From Orobanche coerulescens (lineage: Eukaryota; Streptophyta; Magnoliopsida; Lamiales; Orobanchaceae): a DNA stretch of 64,000 bases. Positions 22,468-32,233 of the stretch are shown here, piece after piece. The stretch spans positions 83,991,644 to 84,055,643 of the forward strand of contig CM065809.1 of assembly GCA_033398695.1 (NCBI GenBank), read 5' to 3'. Position 1 is the stretch's first letter, and every line of letters starts with the position of its first letter. The position numbers were made by a program, and so were the translations under genes. The notes below the pieces were generated by a model. It worked only from the letters and a program-made list of their open reading frames with translations. It searched no databases and was not told the origin of the DNA.

Positions 22468-24021
22468 CTATTGTAATCTCTGCAGAAACGGGACGCATGA
22501 CACATATGCCTTCGGGTTATCCGGAAGCGTTATCGAGGGTCTCCAATCTTGTGATTCTTCCGTCGGTAAATTTTTCTTCTCCTCAATTTCACTCCTCTTT
22601 TCACTCCTATCGGGCTGGTCACATACCTCCTTCCCGCTTCTCAGACTGATTGCATTTAGACTTTCTCTAGGATTTGTCTCGGTCGTACTTGGTAATGCTC
22701 CCTCCGGGCGGGCTTTCAACACGTTAGCAATCTGGCCCAGTTGAACTTCCAAGTTGCGAATGGAGGCGGAATTATTTTGCAATGTTGCTTCAGTACGGGT
22801 CATGAATTGACTCGTATTCGCTGCCAATTTCGCAATTACTTCCTCGAGAGAAACTTTTGGAATGGGAGGAGGCTGTTGTTGGTTTTGAGTGAACGGAGGC
22901 TGGTTCGAGTTCTGTCCGTTTCTCCACGAAAAGTTGGGATGATTACGCCATCCCAGATTATATGTGTTGGAGTACGGATTATTTTGCCGGTTTCCGTTTC
23001 CTACGAACTGAGCTTGTTCAATTTGGGGCTGCTCGAACGGGTTTCCGACTTGGCACTCCGCGCTAGGGTGAGATCCGTTACACCAATTGCAAGACTCAGT
23101 GGTAACGGGGGAAGGAGGATGCGAAAATGCTTGAAGCTGCTGAGTCAAGGCGGCGACTTGAGCTGACAATGTAGATATCGGGTCATTACTCGAAATTTCC
23201 ATCACTCGCTTCGGCGTTATTCGTTCGAATGGCCATTGATAAGCATTAGCGGCCATGGCTTCCAACAACGAGTGTGCTTCAGCCATCGTCTTTCCCATCA
23301 AAGCTCCACCGGCGACTGCATCCACGAGAGTGCGTGTAGAGGCACTCAATCCATTGTAGAACGTCTGAATTTGAAGCCAGTCTGGAAGGCCGTGATGTGG
23401 GCATCTCCGTAACAAATCTTTGTATCGCTCCCATGCCTCGTGAAGCGATTCCATATCGTATTGACCAAAAGTGGTAATCTCGTTTCTCAATCTCGCCTTC
23501 TTAGAAGGTGGGAAGAATTTAGCAAGGAAGTCTTGCGCTAACTCTGCCCATGTCGTGATTGAGCCCGGCGGTAAGGAATTCAGCCAAAAATTCGCTTTAT
23601 CCCTCAAAGAGAAAGGGAAAAGCCGTAATCGGATAGCATCGTCGGTGACACCATTGTTCTTGAACGTGTCACAAATCTCGAGAAAAGAAGCAATATGTGC
23701 GTTGGGGTCATCATTCGGCAATCCGCAAAACTGGCTAGCCTGCACCATCTGAATAATCGCAGGCTTGATTTCGAAGTTGTTCGCCTGAATGGTGGGACGC
23801 CGAATCCCCGAAAAGTTTGCGTTTATCTGCGGCATAGCATAGTCTCGAAGATCCATTTCCGGTTGAGCTTGATGCACAATATTATTTCCTCTTTGAATTT
23901 CGATATTTTCGGCCATGTTGACTTTCGTGTGTAACTTTCGTTTATCCTTCTTGTTCCTTCGAAGAGTGCGCTCGAGTTCGGTATCCAAAGGTAGTAGGCC
24001 TTCGTTACCGAATTTTCTCAT
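22468..24021 (-). CDS. Gypsy (OTA clade) gag protein
   Basis: A 517-residue open frame. After a basic N terminus comes a retrotrans_gag domain (about residues 80-200; GLPNDDPNAHIASFLEICDT, then FFPPSKKARLRNEI and WERYKDLLRRCPHHGLPDW). A short knuckle CNWCNGSHPSAEC is near residue 310, and a Gln/Asn/Pro-rich region follows. Gag forms the virus-like particle that packages element RNA. The frame ends with TAG at 22468-22470, immediately followed in frame by the protease region, where related elements read through as one ORF. This is probably a nonsense mutation rather than regulated readthrough. The start ATG at 24021 is the first in frame. Confidence 0.9.
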   Translation of the reverse strand: MRKFGNEGLLPLDTELERTLRRNKKDKRKLHTKVNMAENIEIQRGNNIVHQAQPEMDLRDYAMPQINANFSGIRRPTIQANNFEIKPAIIQMVQASQFCGLPNDDPNAHIASFLEICDTFKNNGVTDDAIRLRLFPFSLRDKANFWLNSLPPGSITTWAELAQDFLAKFFPPSKKARLRNEITTFGQYDMESLHEAWERYKDLLRRCPHHGLPDWLQIQTFYNGLSASTRTLVDAVAGGALMGKTMAEAHSLLEAMAANAYQWPFERITPKRVMEISSNDPISTLSAQVAALTQQLQAFSHPPSPVTTESCNWCNGSHPSAECQVGNPFEQPQIEQAQFVGNGNRQNNPYSNTYNLGWRNHPNFSWRNGQNSNQPPFTQNQQQPPPIPKVSLEEVIAKLAANTSQFMTRTEATLQNNSASIRNLEVQLGQIANVLKARPEGALPSTTETNPRESLNAISLRSGKEVCDQPDRSEKRSEIEEKKNLPTEESQDWRPSITLPDNPKAYVSCVPFLQRLQ

Positions 24022-24139
24022 GCACTACGCGAAAGATCCTGAAAGGAAAAACAAATAAAATAAAATACACGAAAATAAGTAAATAAGAATGTTCAAACTA
24101 AGACTAGAAATACTGAAATCGATATTAGCAAAATTTCAG

Positions 24140-24157
24140 TCCCCGGCAACGGCGCCA
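24140..24157 (-). other. Primer binding site, tRNA-Asp type
   Basis: The plus strand reads TCCCCGGCAACGGCGCCA, the 3' end of plant tRNA-Asp, so the minus-strand RNA would pair with that tRNA. It lies 6 bp from the LTR edge, as expected. Confidence 0.92.
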
Positions 24158-24163
24158 AAAACT

Positions 24164-25460
24164 TGTTGCGATATTTCTTTGAACGCAAGTGCACGTTATC
24201 GTTTACAAGTAATAAAGTGATGAGTGAGTATCGTTCCCACGAGGACTGAATCACTAATTACCGATTTTTGTGTATTCCAGTTTTATTCGAACAATCGAAC
24301 TTTGGGTTTGCAATTAATTACTAAAATAATTAATAAAAGACTAAATAGTAAAAACGATCGCTTGAAGAAAAAGAATCAAATGATGAATAAGTCTAGGATT
24401 CTGAATCCACCTCGGTTTATCCGAATTTACTCTTGATTATCTGAAGTTAATGATTTTCCCGATTTATTGAAGGCGAAGATTGCTAATATACTCTACCGCC
24501 TCTCCCGAGGTCAATAGATTTTTCTAAAGGCGAATAACGCACTCTATCCCTAGGTGAATTAATTCGTCAATAGGCAAAAAGCATAAAATCTCCAAAAGGC
24601 CACGTAGTTCCTATGAGTATATTCCTATCTCACAAGATAAAACGGTCCTCACCAATAGTTCCTCACCAACTCTCCTCTCCCGATTCGAACTGAATGATTA
24701 AAACAATACAACTATTGGCCAGATAATTGAAAGCATTAAACATGATTGGGAAAACTCAACAAAAAGGGAATTAAATAGATAATCTCAAGCAAATCCGTCA
24801 AAACGTAGGTTTCATCAAAATCCTAGATTAGGGTTTTAGCCTGACATGCTAATTAATGAAAATACATAATTAATAGATAAAAGCATGAAAATCAAACGCA
24901 GATGAAGAGCTCGGATTCCTCCGTTCTTCTGTGTTCTTCCTTTTCCCAAGCCTCCAAAGATTCCCAGATTCCAAGATTTTCCAAGGTCTCAAAATTAGGG
25001 TCTTAAACCCTTATTTATAGCTCTGCCCAGTCTCCAAATCGCGTCCGTGTGAGTAGGTTGAGAACTGGCTTCAAAACGGCCCAAATCCGCGCGGAGCATA
25101 CCAAAACTGCTAAGTGTGCCGCGGCTCACTTAATCTGTGCCGCGGCACATGGCGTGTAATTCAAAACCTGGGCGCTGGGTGTTACGTCTGGGCCGCGGCT
25201 CACCTGGACTGTGTCGCGGCTCAGAGTACATTCTACTCTGGTGCCCGCTGGCCCTCTGCTTGTGCCGCGGCTCACTTGCCCTGTGCCGCGGCCCACGGCC
25301 AAAATTCGCCGTTTTCGCCCGTTTTGCCTCCTTTTAGCTTCCTGACTCAACTTTCCTGCAAAACATAAAATAATAGGGCATTAAAGGCTCATTTATGCAG
25401 ATTTCATCATAAAAAGAATATAAAATAATGATAAATAAGCGTATAAAAATACGCCTAACA
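24164..25460 (-). repeat. LTR of the OTA gypsy fragment (1297 bp)
   Basis: On the plus strand it begins TGTTGCGATATTTC and ends ACGCCTAACA, giving the canonical TG...CA ends. A minus-strand TATA box CTATAAATAA lies at 25011-25020. Upstream of it (25117-25295) is an array of GCCGCGGC-type palindromes. Both edges and the spacing to the primer site resemble the LTRs of the tandem array at 32234-44827. Confidence 0.9.
25117..25295 (-). promoter_or_regulatory. CCGCGG palindrome array upstream of the LTR TATA box
   Basis: About six copies of a GTGCCGCGGCTCA-like motif, or its variants GTGTCGCGGCTC and TGCCGCGGCCC, lie within 180 bp. The array sits roughly 100 bp upstream of the TATA box on the minus strand. 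A role as an LTR enhancer is inferred from position only. Confidence 0.6.
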
Positions 25461-25560
25461 GATAGCGCACGCTAACAAAGTCAGTTAGCGCACGCTAAAG
25501 CCGTAGCGCACGCTAAACATAAGGTTTAGCGCATGCTAGTAATATACTTTATAAAAAGGG
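25461..25560 (+). promoter_or_regulatory. Four-palindrome block plus TATA box in a Tekay-like LTR
   Basis: Four copies of a TAGCGCACGCTAA-like near-palindrome occur in 80 bp, directly followed by TTTATAAAAAGGG at 25548. The same motif and arrangement recur in the other Tekay-like LTRs in the window. Confidence 0.7.
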
Positions 25561-26229
25561 ACAGAAGGGTGTTATGAAGCATTTCGTCCATTTCTTTCCT
25601 TTCACCCGATAGAGAGAACCTTGGGAGGACATTTGGAGTTCCTAAACACTGAGGGATGATTCTCTTTAACAAGATTAAAGATGGAAATCATGGATTAAAG
25701 CTTTGTTCTTTAAATCATTGGCAATTCTTGGAAATGGATTCAAACTTGGGATTCAATCCATTTCTTCAAAAAGGTAATCACTCTTCATCTTTGGATTTCA
25801 TTTTGGATTGAATGTTGATGGTTTTGAGTTGATGATTATTACATAAACGAGTTGATAAGCATGATTATGAGATGGATTACCGGAGTATGATGATATTAAT
25901 ATGATTTGTGTGGTTTGAATTGTGTAATTCGTTTTCTTGAGATAAGTTGGTGAATCCTTCTCCTCAGTTTCGGATGTTGATGTTATTGTCGATGATTACT
26001 CTCTGTAATGGAAGATTAAGGAAGTGTTGTTACGTTCTTGATGTTTCATGTATTGATATTAAGGAAGATGATATATGGATATAGAACTTGGATTATAAGT
26101 TGGATGATTGTTTATATGTTAAAGGATATCGGATTTCATTGTTTTGATAGCTATCAACATGGTTTTGAATCACTTAGTGTCCTTGATAATTGCCATATGT
26201 TAATCGGTATCTGAAAAACATGCATCAGT

Positions 26230-26325
26230 ACAGCATTAACGCACGCTAAGCTTACTGGCTAGCGCGCGCTAACGAGAGCAACTTAGTGCACGCTACGTTA
26301 AGTAATTAACGTGCGCTAAGAAGAC
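26230..26325 (+). repeat. Second four-palindrome block, downstream of the TATA box
   Basis: Four more copies of the near-palindrome (TTAACGCACGCTAAG, CTAGCGCGCGCTAAC, TTAGTGCACGCTACG, TTAACGTGCGCTAAG) lie about 700 bp downstream of the TATA box, inside the predicted transcript. Confidence 0.7.
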
Positions 26326-28253
26326 AGAAAGTGTAGTATTTTAGTGTTGTGGTTCTGAATTCGTGCTGGTTTGAGTTGGATTAATCCGACTAGTGTTTAA
26401 TCGAGATTTTGTCAAGTCGTTGGGTTTGTGATTTGGTTTTATCGATTGTTGATTGTTATCGAACTTGTTCTTTTTCGATTATTGTAATAGGTTGAGATTA
26501 TTGATCGGTGTCTATTACCGTATGTTACGGTCGTGTTCGAGTATGTTCGTGAATGGCGTTGGTCAGGTCCGAGGAGCTAGTATATGAAGACAATGAGATT
26601 ATTAACGGCTTCATCATCATCGTATTGGTGTCGAGGTAAGTTATTACTTGCTCAGTTTATAGTATTTAATGAATGGTTTCCGTTTCATTCGTGTATAATT
26701 CGTATAGCAATGTTTATAATCGTAATCACAGGAGATTTGGGATTATAAATCGTATTCGAGTTTTGGGAATCTAAATCATTATGTATATGATTTACTTTTG
26801 TTATTGGTATACTTGTATATCGAGGATATATTGTGATAAAGATGAAGATATGAATTATCTGCAATCCGTGATACTTTGGACCGTCGAGTATTGAAGATAA
26901 TGGTTCATGATGGTTTAGACATTGAGATCGTTCTCGAAGGACTCGGGGCAAGTACTCTAATCATTTTTATCATTTGTGTCGATCATGTCGTGATACATTC
27001 GTGTATCGTCGTTGTCATGCATTTGTGCATTGTTGTTGTCGTGTATTGTGTACTGTTGTTTTGTGCAGTTGTGCATTGTTGTCATATGTCCACCTCGTGT
27101 TGGTCCGACGGGATCATCGGGGGATCTATGCTAGCGTGCGCTGGATCATCGGACGGGTTTTCCACCTCGGGTTGGTCTGACGGGATCATCGGGGAATCTA
27201 GGCAGCGAACGCTGGATCATCGGATTGCCATGTATTGTTGTTGTGCATATGTATAGTTTGGGTTTGCCATAAGTATACATTGTCGTTATTGTTGTGATCA
27301 TATTGACGTTGTCATATGAGTATGCATTTGTAGGTCTTGTGTTAGGACCATGTCCTTATGTTGTGTTGATCTGATCTCGGATTAGACTGACGTGATTGTC
27401 ATGGTATTTCGTATCTTGAGGTATGTTCCGTATTTCCTTTGTACTTGTCTTTGATGGACAATCGATTATCGTATTGGAATTGTCGACGTTATCCGATGGA
27501 TTGAATTGACCAGAGTTGGTATAATTTTCGTATCGCGAGTTATGATAATGTTTTGAGAACCTTGGGTATTGTTGAGATACCGTACAGATATTTCAGTATT
27601 ATCTTATTGTGTTGTTAAGGATACGAATCGTGGATTTTCGTAAAGTTACGGCGGTAAGATTACATTGGTCGTATTCTTACTTGGTATTTCCATTGATATG
27701 TAATTATTGACGTGATGTGATGGTTATCATTGTTGGATATTATGGCTGACCCCGTCGTGGGCTTTCTTTTTAGGTTCTTGGATTATCAAGCTTGTAGCGG
27801 TCGTGAAGAGATGAGCTTCCCGGAGGATACTGGCTAGGACATGTATTTGTGTTTTGAGTTTCTGATCAGTTGTTGTATTCCACTGCTAGAGTATTTTAAT
27901 TATTTGTCTTTATCTGTTGTGTGAGTATTTTAAATGGCCTTTTGGTATCTGGTAACTTAGGTTACTTTGGCAATCATTTTCTAAATCTATTTTGTCGGTA
28001 TGTGTAAGCGATAGCTTAACGTATGTTTTTAAACTATTGAGCTTTGGCATTTCGGGCCTTGTGGTTTCAAATGAGATTTTACGACGGTTCGATAAACGGA
28101 TTTTATTAAATCTTCAAATGTTTTTAAAATACAGTACCGTCATTATCCTCTTGGACATTGATAAATGTTTGTGAAAATTTCCTTCAGCCTTGCGGGTTCC
28201 ATCTCGGGGCCCACGGCGCTGTAATATTCCTGGATGGCTCTGGGGGTGTTACA

Positions 28254-28919
28254 GCTTCGGGTATCGTGTGATGTTATGTTTGAGTTTATTGATTAATCGA
28301 GATTGCGAGATGTGCTTGTGATGATGGTTAATCTGATGAGAATTATTTGAGTAAATAAAGCTATGACGGTAAGATTACATTGGTCGTATTCTTACTTAGT
28401 GTTTCCATTGGTATGTAATTATTGATGTGATGTGATTGATATCATTGTTGGATATTATGGTGACCCCATCGTGGGCTTTCTTTTTAGGTTCTTGGATATC
28501 AAGCTTGCAGCGATCGTGAAGAGATGAGCTTCTCGGAGGATACTGGCTAGGGCATGTAATTGTGTATTGAGTTCCTGATCAGTTGTTGTATTCTGCCGTT
28601 AGAGTACTTTTAATTGTTTGTCTTTTCCGCTGCGTGAGTATTTTTAAATGACTTTTCGTTATCAAGTAACTCGGGTTACTTTCGAGAATCATTTTCTAAA
28701 CTATTGAGTTTCGGCCATTTGGCCTTGTCCTTTCAAATGAGATTTTGCGACGGTTTTGATAAACGAGTTCTATAAAGTCTTCGGATGTTTTTAAAGATAG
28801 TATCGTCCTTCGCCTCTTAGGCATTTGTAAATGTTTGCGAAAATGTCTTTTAGCCTTGTGGGTTCCATCTCGGTGCCCACGGCGCTGTAATATTCCTAGA
28901 TGGATCACGGGGTGTTACA
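28254..28919 (+). repeat. Second copy of the Tekay-like LTR 3' part
   Basis: From about 28357 this repeats the 27650-28253 segment (ACGGTAAGATTACATTGGTC, GTGGGCTTTCTTTTTAGG, GGTTCCATCTCGG) with scattered differences and ends GGGGTGTTACA at 28919. It directly abuts the preceding LTR end and is probably a remnant of a second element or of unequal exchange. Confidence 0.75.
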
Positions 28920-29157
28920 CATAACAAAAAAATCACACAAGCTCGTGTGACACGAGACGCAACATATAGAGGGGAGACTTACATCCACAGATCGCACGAA
29001 TATGATGGCTGCATATTGATACTAATCGCGACCGACATCTCAAACGACGCGTCGCGACATGACTTAATCAGATAAAACCTGATAAGACAAGACTCGACTA
29101 CACACAACTCGTCCCGACAGTCTAGGTTTCCGCAACCTAAGCTATGATACCATATTC
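28920..29157 (-). other. Scrap of a Tekay-like internal leader with a tRNA-Met-like primer site
   Basis: Immediately left of the LTR at 29158 is TATGATACCA (29143-29152). Read on the minus strand this is the TGGTATCATAG-like initiator-tRNA-Met primer site a few bases from an LTR edge. The rest has no gene. It therefore looks like the start of another minus-strand internal region sharing the 29158-31576 LTR, cut at 28920. Confidence 0.5.
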
Positions 29158-30760
29158 TGTAACACCCCCAAATCAATTGGGAATATCACAGGACAAGTAT
29201 ATCATTGTAGTACCGAACTATAGTATATCAATAATTACTCCGATGAGGAGTTTCAAGTACAACACACCCAGGATAAAACAGAATACATGTATATTTTATA
29301 TGAAGATAAAATGTACAACACCAATTAAAATGAGTATTTAAATGGAAGTCTGCAGCGGAAAACAAATGAAGAAAACATGAAGACTGAAAGGACTGGGGCC
29401 CCCTACTAGTATCACTGGGACTCCTCGCCGTCAACGTTCTCTTCCCGTGCCTTAGCCTTGCCATGACCTGAAAACAACATTCCTCAACGGGATCAGTTAC
29501 ACAGAACAACAATCCTCAAGAGTTGAATAAACACAATCATGATATATATCTCAATTATGAAATTAAGATGAAGAGGGGCATCATAGTACGCCCATAATTG
29601 TATGTGCAAGTGCACAAGACGAGTGTCCGGACACACCACACCCGCCCTTGTACCTAATTAGTCTCACGGAGGTACGTTACCGTGTGCACAGTCCAATATG
29701 TCGGAGAACCCAATCACATGACTATCACGTGCCCGACTAAAAATTCCAGACATCCCCACCCGGCCACGCAATATGAACCCAGAAGGTCATATGGACAAGA
29801 AATGACCATGAAGAATAATAATGAATAACAATCCGACAAAGTCAAGAATGACTCACCGAGATCAAATGATAGTGAAATGAATGATAGCTCAATGAAATGA
29901 TTGGAACCGTCGTTCCTCGTGAATGAAGTGATTAATTGACAATTACAAGTCTCAATAAGGTTAATACATTATGAATGAATTATGATTATGAATGAACAAC
30001 CACGAAAGGAATGAATATCCTTTTAACCGAGTAAGAATTAACTTACACAACACCGGTGAAGAAGGTCCTTACTTGAATAACGTCCTAAAAGGGATGTCGG
30101 CCGCTCGAACAACCTCGAATGACAATTACCAACAAACGCTCAATCTACGTATCAAACACGATTATAACCAACTCAAATGTCGATACAACAATATCCAAAC
30201 TCATTGAGGCATTCTAATGAATACTTATCAAATATACATCCTTCTATAATATCCAAATCCCGAATATATCGAAACCAACTCCAAAATGAGTATTTCAAAC
30301 CAACAAAACACCTTCAATGATATCAATAATCCCATAAGAATCCACAAATAGAGTTAACGACAACATCTAATCGAAAACCCCCAACTATCAAACTCAACTC
30401 TAAAGTGTTCTTGAATCAAACTCCAACAATTCGTGAAATCCAATATATATGCCATTAAATCTGTAGGAATACATTTATCCATGGTAGATAATCCTTATCT
30501 AACATATTCCAACAACAATCCAATCTTACACGAATAAATCGGAAGGAAAAACCCAAAAATCCAAAATTCTAGATCCAAGAAGTTATTACCTTGATTTGAT
30601 GTGATGGAGATGATGAAATGATGATTACTCCGAATTATAAGCTTGGAGATGTTGATAGATGATTGCACCTCGAAGAACACTTCTCAAGAAGCTCCAAATC
30701 GCCCGGAACCGACGGACGAATGAAAAGAAATGAAGAATGATCAATAAAAGACTGAACTGT

Positions 30761-30770
30761 CCTATTTATA
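30761..30770 (-). promoter_or_regulatory. LTR TATA box
   Basis: The minus strand reads TATAAATAGG, about 10 bp downstream (in LTR orientation) of the last palindrome of the array. The same sequence is kept in the truncated 5' LTR at 53444-53453. Confidence 0.75.
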
Positions 30771-30779
30771 GAAACCCCA

Positions 30780-31355
30780 GTTTAGCGTGCGCTAGCTCCT
30801 GTTCGTAGCGTGCGCTAACGGGTGTACTGTGTAGTCCAGTACCCTCTGTTCGCAACGGTAGCGTGCGCTACGTACCTTTTGTAGTGTGCGCTACAACCAT
30901 ATACTTAGCGTGCATTAACACAAAATGTTAGCGTGCGCTAACAAATTATCTGTTGCCCAGTACTGAAGTCCAGAACCTCCTGTTCTCTGATTTGTTCGCG
31001 GTAGCGCGCACTACACACAAAATTCAGCGTGCGCTACTGACCACGATTAGCGTACGCTAATATCTACTCATAGCGTGCGTTAGAAATTAATCCAATTCAG
31101 TCCAGTAGCCACTGGACTCTGCCTGATCCGACCTTAGCGCGTGCTACACCGAATGCATAGCGTGCGCTACTCCGACCTACTAGCGCGTGCTACTTACCAT
31201 TTGTAGCGTGCGCTACTTACAACCCAACTGCAGTCCAGTACCTTCTGGACTGTCTGCTTGAACTACATTAGCATGCGCTAGTGTTGAGAGGTAGCGTGCG
31301 CCACCCGAACTCAATTAGTGCGTGCTAAAGAGAGTTCATAGCGTGCGCTACTCCT
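30780..31355 (-). promoter_or_regulatory. Higher-order array of about 18 near-palindromes in U3
   Basis: About 18 copies of a TAGCGTGCGCTA-type near-palindrome fall at roughly 23-bp spacing. They form blocks of four separated by spacers containing GTCCAG. The blocks start near 30858, 31001, 31133 and 31268, a higher-order period of about 135 bp. Two spacers form inverted repeats: CAGTCCAG...CTGGACT near 31098 and CAGTCCAG...CTGGACTG near 31232. The array ends next to the TATA box, suggesting an enhancer; function is inferred. Confidence 0.75.
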
Positions 31356-31608
31356 CACACACAGCCCACTATGAAGATGTCAATGATGATAAACACGGCA
31401 CGATTCTCTAACTAGATTGATGATGAATGACGATTGATACACGATATAATTACTCTGAACGGTGCAATGATTGAATATGAGTGACAAATGATCATCAATG
31501 AGTGAAAATTACTGAGTGAAAATTACTGAACGATAATTACTGAATGATAAGGACTGAATTACAACCGGGTATTACATACACCCCCTTAAAAGAGTTTCAT
31601 CCCCGAAA

Positions 31609-32228
31609 CTAAGGGTCAAACAACTCGGGATGACTCTCCCGCATACAATCCTCGGTTTCCCAAGTAGCCTCTTCGACTCTGTGTCTAGACCACTGAATTT
31701 TAACCAAAGGAATCGTCTTGTTCCTCAACTGTTTGATTCGCCGCTCTAAGACTCGTACGGGACGCTCCTCATATGAATGATCATCCGCGATCTCGATCTC
31801 GTCGAACTGAAGTATGTGACTCGGGTCGGCAACATAATTCCGAAACTGATAGACGTGAAAAACATTATAAATTCGGCTCAATGCCGGAGGTAAGGCCAAT
31901 CGATAAGCTAGCTCGCCTACTCGATCCAAGATCTCAAACGGTCCAATGAATCTCGGAATCAAATTTCCCCTCTTCCCAAAATGGAAGATACCTCGACTCA
32001 GGGATACCTTGACCAAAACATGGTCACCCGCCTCGAACTCTAATGGCCGACGACGGTTACCTGCATAAGATTTATGTCGACTCTGAGCGGTAAACAACCG
32101 ACTCCTGATCAAAGCTACCTTCTTACGGGCGGCTATAAGCATATCGGGCTCGGTGCCAATTGATTCTGATAAGTCATTCCAACACAAAGGAGATCGACAA
32201 CGACGACCGTACAAGGCCTAGTAAGGTG
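31609..32228 (-). pseudogene. Chromovirus integrase C-terminal domain and chromodomain-like tail
   Basis: The minus-strand reading includes LYGRRCRSPLCWNDL, the GPFEILDRVGELAYRLALP segment of the integrase C-terminal domain and FHVYQFRNYVADPSHIL. The tail RVLERRIKQLRN then TIPLVKIQWSRHRVEEATWE resembles the chromodomain of Tekay/Del elements. Such domains steer integration to heterochromatin. A TAG codon (32218-32220) interrupts the APY-ALYG motif, and the OTA array was inserted just upstream of it. The stop near 31609 is the natural end of pol. Confidence 0.9.
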
Positions 32229-32233
32229 CCATA
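32229..32233. repeat. Target-site duplication CCATA, left copy
   Basis: CCATA occurs at 32229-32233 and again at 44828-44832, immediately outside the outermost LTRs of the tandem array. Removing the array joins the host integrase frame across one CCATA. Confidence 0.93.

Larger units (their letters stand above)
21620..25460 (-). mobile_element. OTA-clade (Athila/Tat-like) Ty3/gypsy element, 5' portion
   Basis: Reading the minus strand, the order is LTR (25460-24164), primer binding site, gag, protease, then an abrupt end at 21620 before RT. RT, RNase H, integrase and the other LTR are missing. The gag and protease are of the Athila/Tat type, and the primer site matches tRNA-Asp. The base just right of the LTR opens a block of a Tekay-like LTR, so the element apparently inserted there. 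The partner duplication is lost at the LINE D junction. Confidence 0.9.
25461..28253 (+). repeat. Tekay-like chromovirus LTR, left part missing
   Basis: The right edge is the LTR terminus GGGGGTGTTACA (28253). The left end is cut by the OTA LTR at 25460. A block of four 12-bp palindromes (25461-25540) and a TATA box TTTATAAAAAGGG (25548-25560) define plus orientation. The GTTGGTCCGACGGGATCATC segments near 27090 and 27170 are shared, in reverse orientation, with the solo LTR at 45055-47421. No coding region is recognised. Confidence 0.82.
29158..31576 (-). repeat. 3' LTR of the Tekay-like chromovirus (2419 bp)
   Basis: On the plus strand it starts TGTAACACCCCC and ends GGGTATTACA. The minus-strand TATA box CCTATTTATA (reverse of TATAAATAGG) is at 30761-30770. 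The 30780-31355 segment upstream of it holds the palindrome array. Next to the right edge the plus strand reads TACACCCCCTTAAAAG, the complement of a polypurine tract. Confidence 0.88.

Noticed and set aside
30780..31355. CRISPR-like array (short repeats at regular spacing)
   Set aside because: The repeats are degenerate 12-bp near-palindromes inside a plant LTR, spacers are themselves repeated, and there are no cas genes; a eukaryotic context.
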